Assembly (NCBI GenBank): GCA_030550395.1
Contig: JAUQPL010000001.1
Coordinates: 317,795 to 381,794, forward strand
DNA: 64,000 nt
Direction: 5' to 3'
Source of the DNA: Bacteroidota bacterium
Lineage (GTDB): Bacteria > Bacteroidota > Ignavibacteria > Kapaibacteriales > HRBIN21
The notes below the pieces were generated by a model. The model was given only the letters and a program-made list of their open reading frames with translations. It did not search any database and was not told where the DNA came from. Made by a program: the position numbers and the translations under genes. Below are positions 63,281 through 64,000 of the stretch, one piece after another. Within the stretch, counting starts at the first letter, position 1. Each line of letters begins with the position of its first letter.

Positions 63281-64000
63281 AAGCGCCGGATCGCACGGCG
63301 GCAGTTCCTCCACCAGCTTTTCCATCATCTGCTGGAATGAAGGTGCTTGCCAGTCCGACTCCGACTCTGTTCGCTCTAAAAGTATCTCCAAAATGCGCTC
63401 CTGAAGCCGACCACGCCGCAGCGCTTCAGCATAAGGCATATGAGTGAACGTAACCATTGTGTAGAGCGGAACAAAACGGTCAGGGTATCGGTCGGCAAGA
63501 TACTGCTCCAGCTTTTTCCGTAACTGAAACCGAGGGTGGAGCACGCCATCCCGCATTTCTACAAAGTTCTCCAGTGCCAGTTGAGCAATAGCATCAGCGC
63601 TCGGCTTACGGAAGCGCTCAAAGGCACGGAAAGCTGTCGACCAATCCGGATCATATTGCCGGAGAAATTCCAGCAGGACGACACAATCTTCAAACCCTGC
63701 ATTCATTCCCTGCCCGTAGAAGGGAACGATTGCATGGGCAGCGTCACCCAACAGGAGGACCTTACCATCATAGCTCCACGGAAAACAGCGTATCGTCAGC
63801 AGGCTCCCCGTGGGATTGACAAAGAACTCCTCCGTCAGTTTCGGCATAAGCGGAACAGTATCAGGGAATTCACTCCGGAAGAAGTGACGCACATCCTCCT
63901 CCGTCCGCAACGCTGCAAATGACAGCTCCCCTTCCAAGGGGAAGAAGAGGGTGCACGTAAAGCTACCATCAGGGTTCGGAAGGGCAATCAGCATGAAGGA
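63221..64000 (-). CDS. kmo: Kynurenine 3-monooxygenase, 5' truncated by the window edge
   Basis: The C-terminal 260 residues of an FAD monooxygenase that hydroxylates kynurenine to 3-hydroxykynurenine. MLIALPNPDGSFTCTLF is the KMO signature, and VLLGDAAHAIVPFYGQGMNAG is the second FAD-binding motif. The frame stays open through the window end, so the first FAD motif (GxGxxG) lies outside. It belongs to the kynurenine route to NAD with the dioxygenase at 29868. Overlaps the lipoprotein gene tail to tail by 60 bp. Confidence 0.93.
   Translation of the reverse strand, partial: SFMLIALPNPDGSFTCTLFFPLEGELSFAALRTEEDVRHFFRSEFPDTVPLMPKLTEEFFVNPTGSLLTIRCFPWSYDGKVLLLGDAAHAIVPFYGQGMNAGFEDCVVLLEFLRQYDPDWSTAFRAFERFRKPSADAIAQLALENFVEMRDGVLHPRFQLRKKLEQYLADRYPDRFVPLYTMVTFTHMPYAEALRRGRLQERILEILLERTESESDWQAPSFQQMMEKLVEELPPCDPALLAGAVPERILEHPFGTGSG

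Noticed and set aside
1-64000. CRISPR arrays, insertion sequences, prophage or integrative elements
   Set aside because: No regularly spaced direct repeats, transposase or integrase genes, or terminal inverted repeats were seen; the genes are almost all housekeeping or envelope functions.

Overview
The window looks like a chromosomal segment of a Bacteroidota/Chlorobiota-type (FCB) bacterium with a compact, moderately GC-rich genome. Reasons: a full-length SprA outer-membrane translocon of the type IX secretion system (T9SS), other T9SS-like parts and a protease with a T9SS-type C-terminal sorting domain; an F-type ATP synthase cluster lacking atpD/atpC; LPS heptose genes (hldD, two GT9 transferases, an LptF/G-type permease); and repeated promoter -7 boxes of the TAnnTTTG type known from Bacteroidota. 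The exact lineage cannot be settled from the sequence; a Kapabacteria/Ignavibacteria-like relative is a guess. No insertion sequence, prophage, CRISPR array or rRNA operon was seen. Nearly all of the DNA is coding, with many ATGA overlaps and several convergent gene pairs whose 3' ends overlap.

Layout. 1-7072: end of a PorE-like OmpA protein, PBP1A, clpS (reverse), a CADD-type p-aminobenzoate synthase and a large FAD/Fe-S oxidoreductase. 6990-18525 (reverse): lipid methyltransferase-like protein, rho, cation efflux protein, sprA, GT9 glycosyltransferase. 18614-29687 (forward): ATP synthase genes (two small membrane proteins, a, c, b, delta, alpha, [hldD], gamma), ADP-forming acyl-CoA synthetase, radA, ECF sigma factor and a membrane partner. 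29868-36888 (reverse): 3-hydroxyanthranilate dioxygenase, TPR lipoprotein, M61 peptidase, rlmB, rpsP, ffh. 36969-39339 (forward): a metal-ligand-poor amidohydrolase and an alpha/beta hydrolase. 39288-42478 (reverse): GT9 heptosyltransferase, dtd, a small membrane protein, RNA m5C methyltransferase. 42517-45785 (forward): LptF/G permease followed by two proteins resembling the T9SS motor pair GldL/GldM. 45792-51442 (reverse): murD, an EEP-family lipoprotein, proline dehydrogenase, a T9SS-type metalloprotease. 51584-58123 (forward): topA, macro domain, beta-CASP nuclease, a NUDIX-TadA fusion, rsmI, tmk. 58100-58696 (reverse): a thioredoxin-like lipoprotein and tRNA-Pro. 58780-63280 (forward): MoxR-type ATPase, rpoN, pyrD, a small lipoprotein. 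63221-64000 (reverse): the 3' part of kynurenine 3-monooxygenase.

How the genes fit together. Cell-envelope work dominates: peptidoglycan (PBP1A, murD), LPS core (hldD, GT9, LptF/G-like) and a dispersed T9SS set (PorE-like, SprA, TPR lipoprotein, GldL/M-like pair, sorting-domain cargo). Cofactor supply shows two notable routes: p-aminobenzoate by a self-sacrificing CADD-type diiron enzyme, and NAD through the kynurenine pathway (KMO and HAAO). The most interesting items are the putative divergent GldL/GldM pair, the NUDIX-TadA fusion, the CADD homologue with every catalytic residue preserved, and the hldD insertion in the ATP synthase operon.
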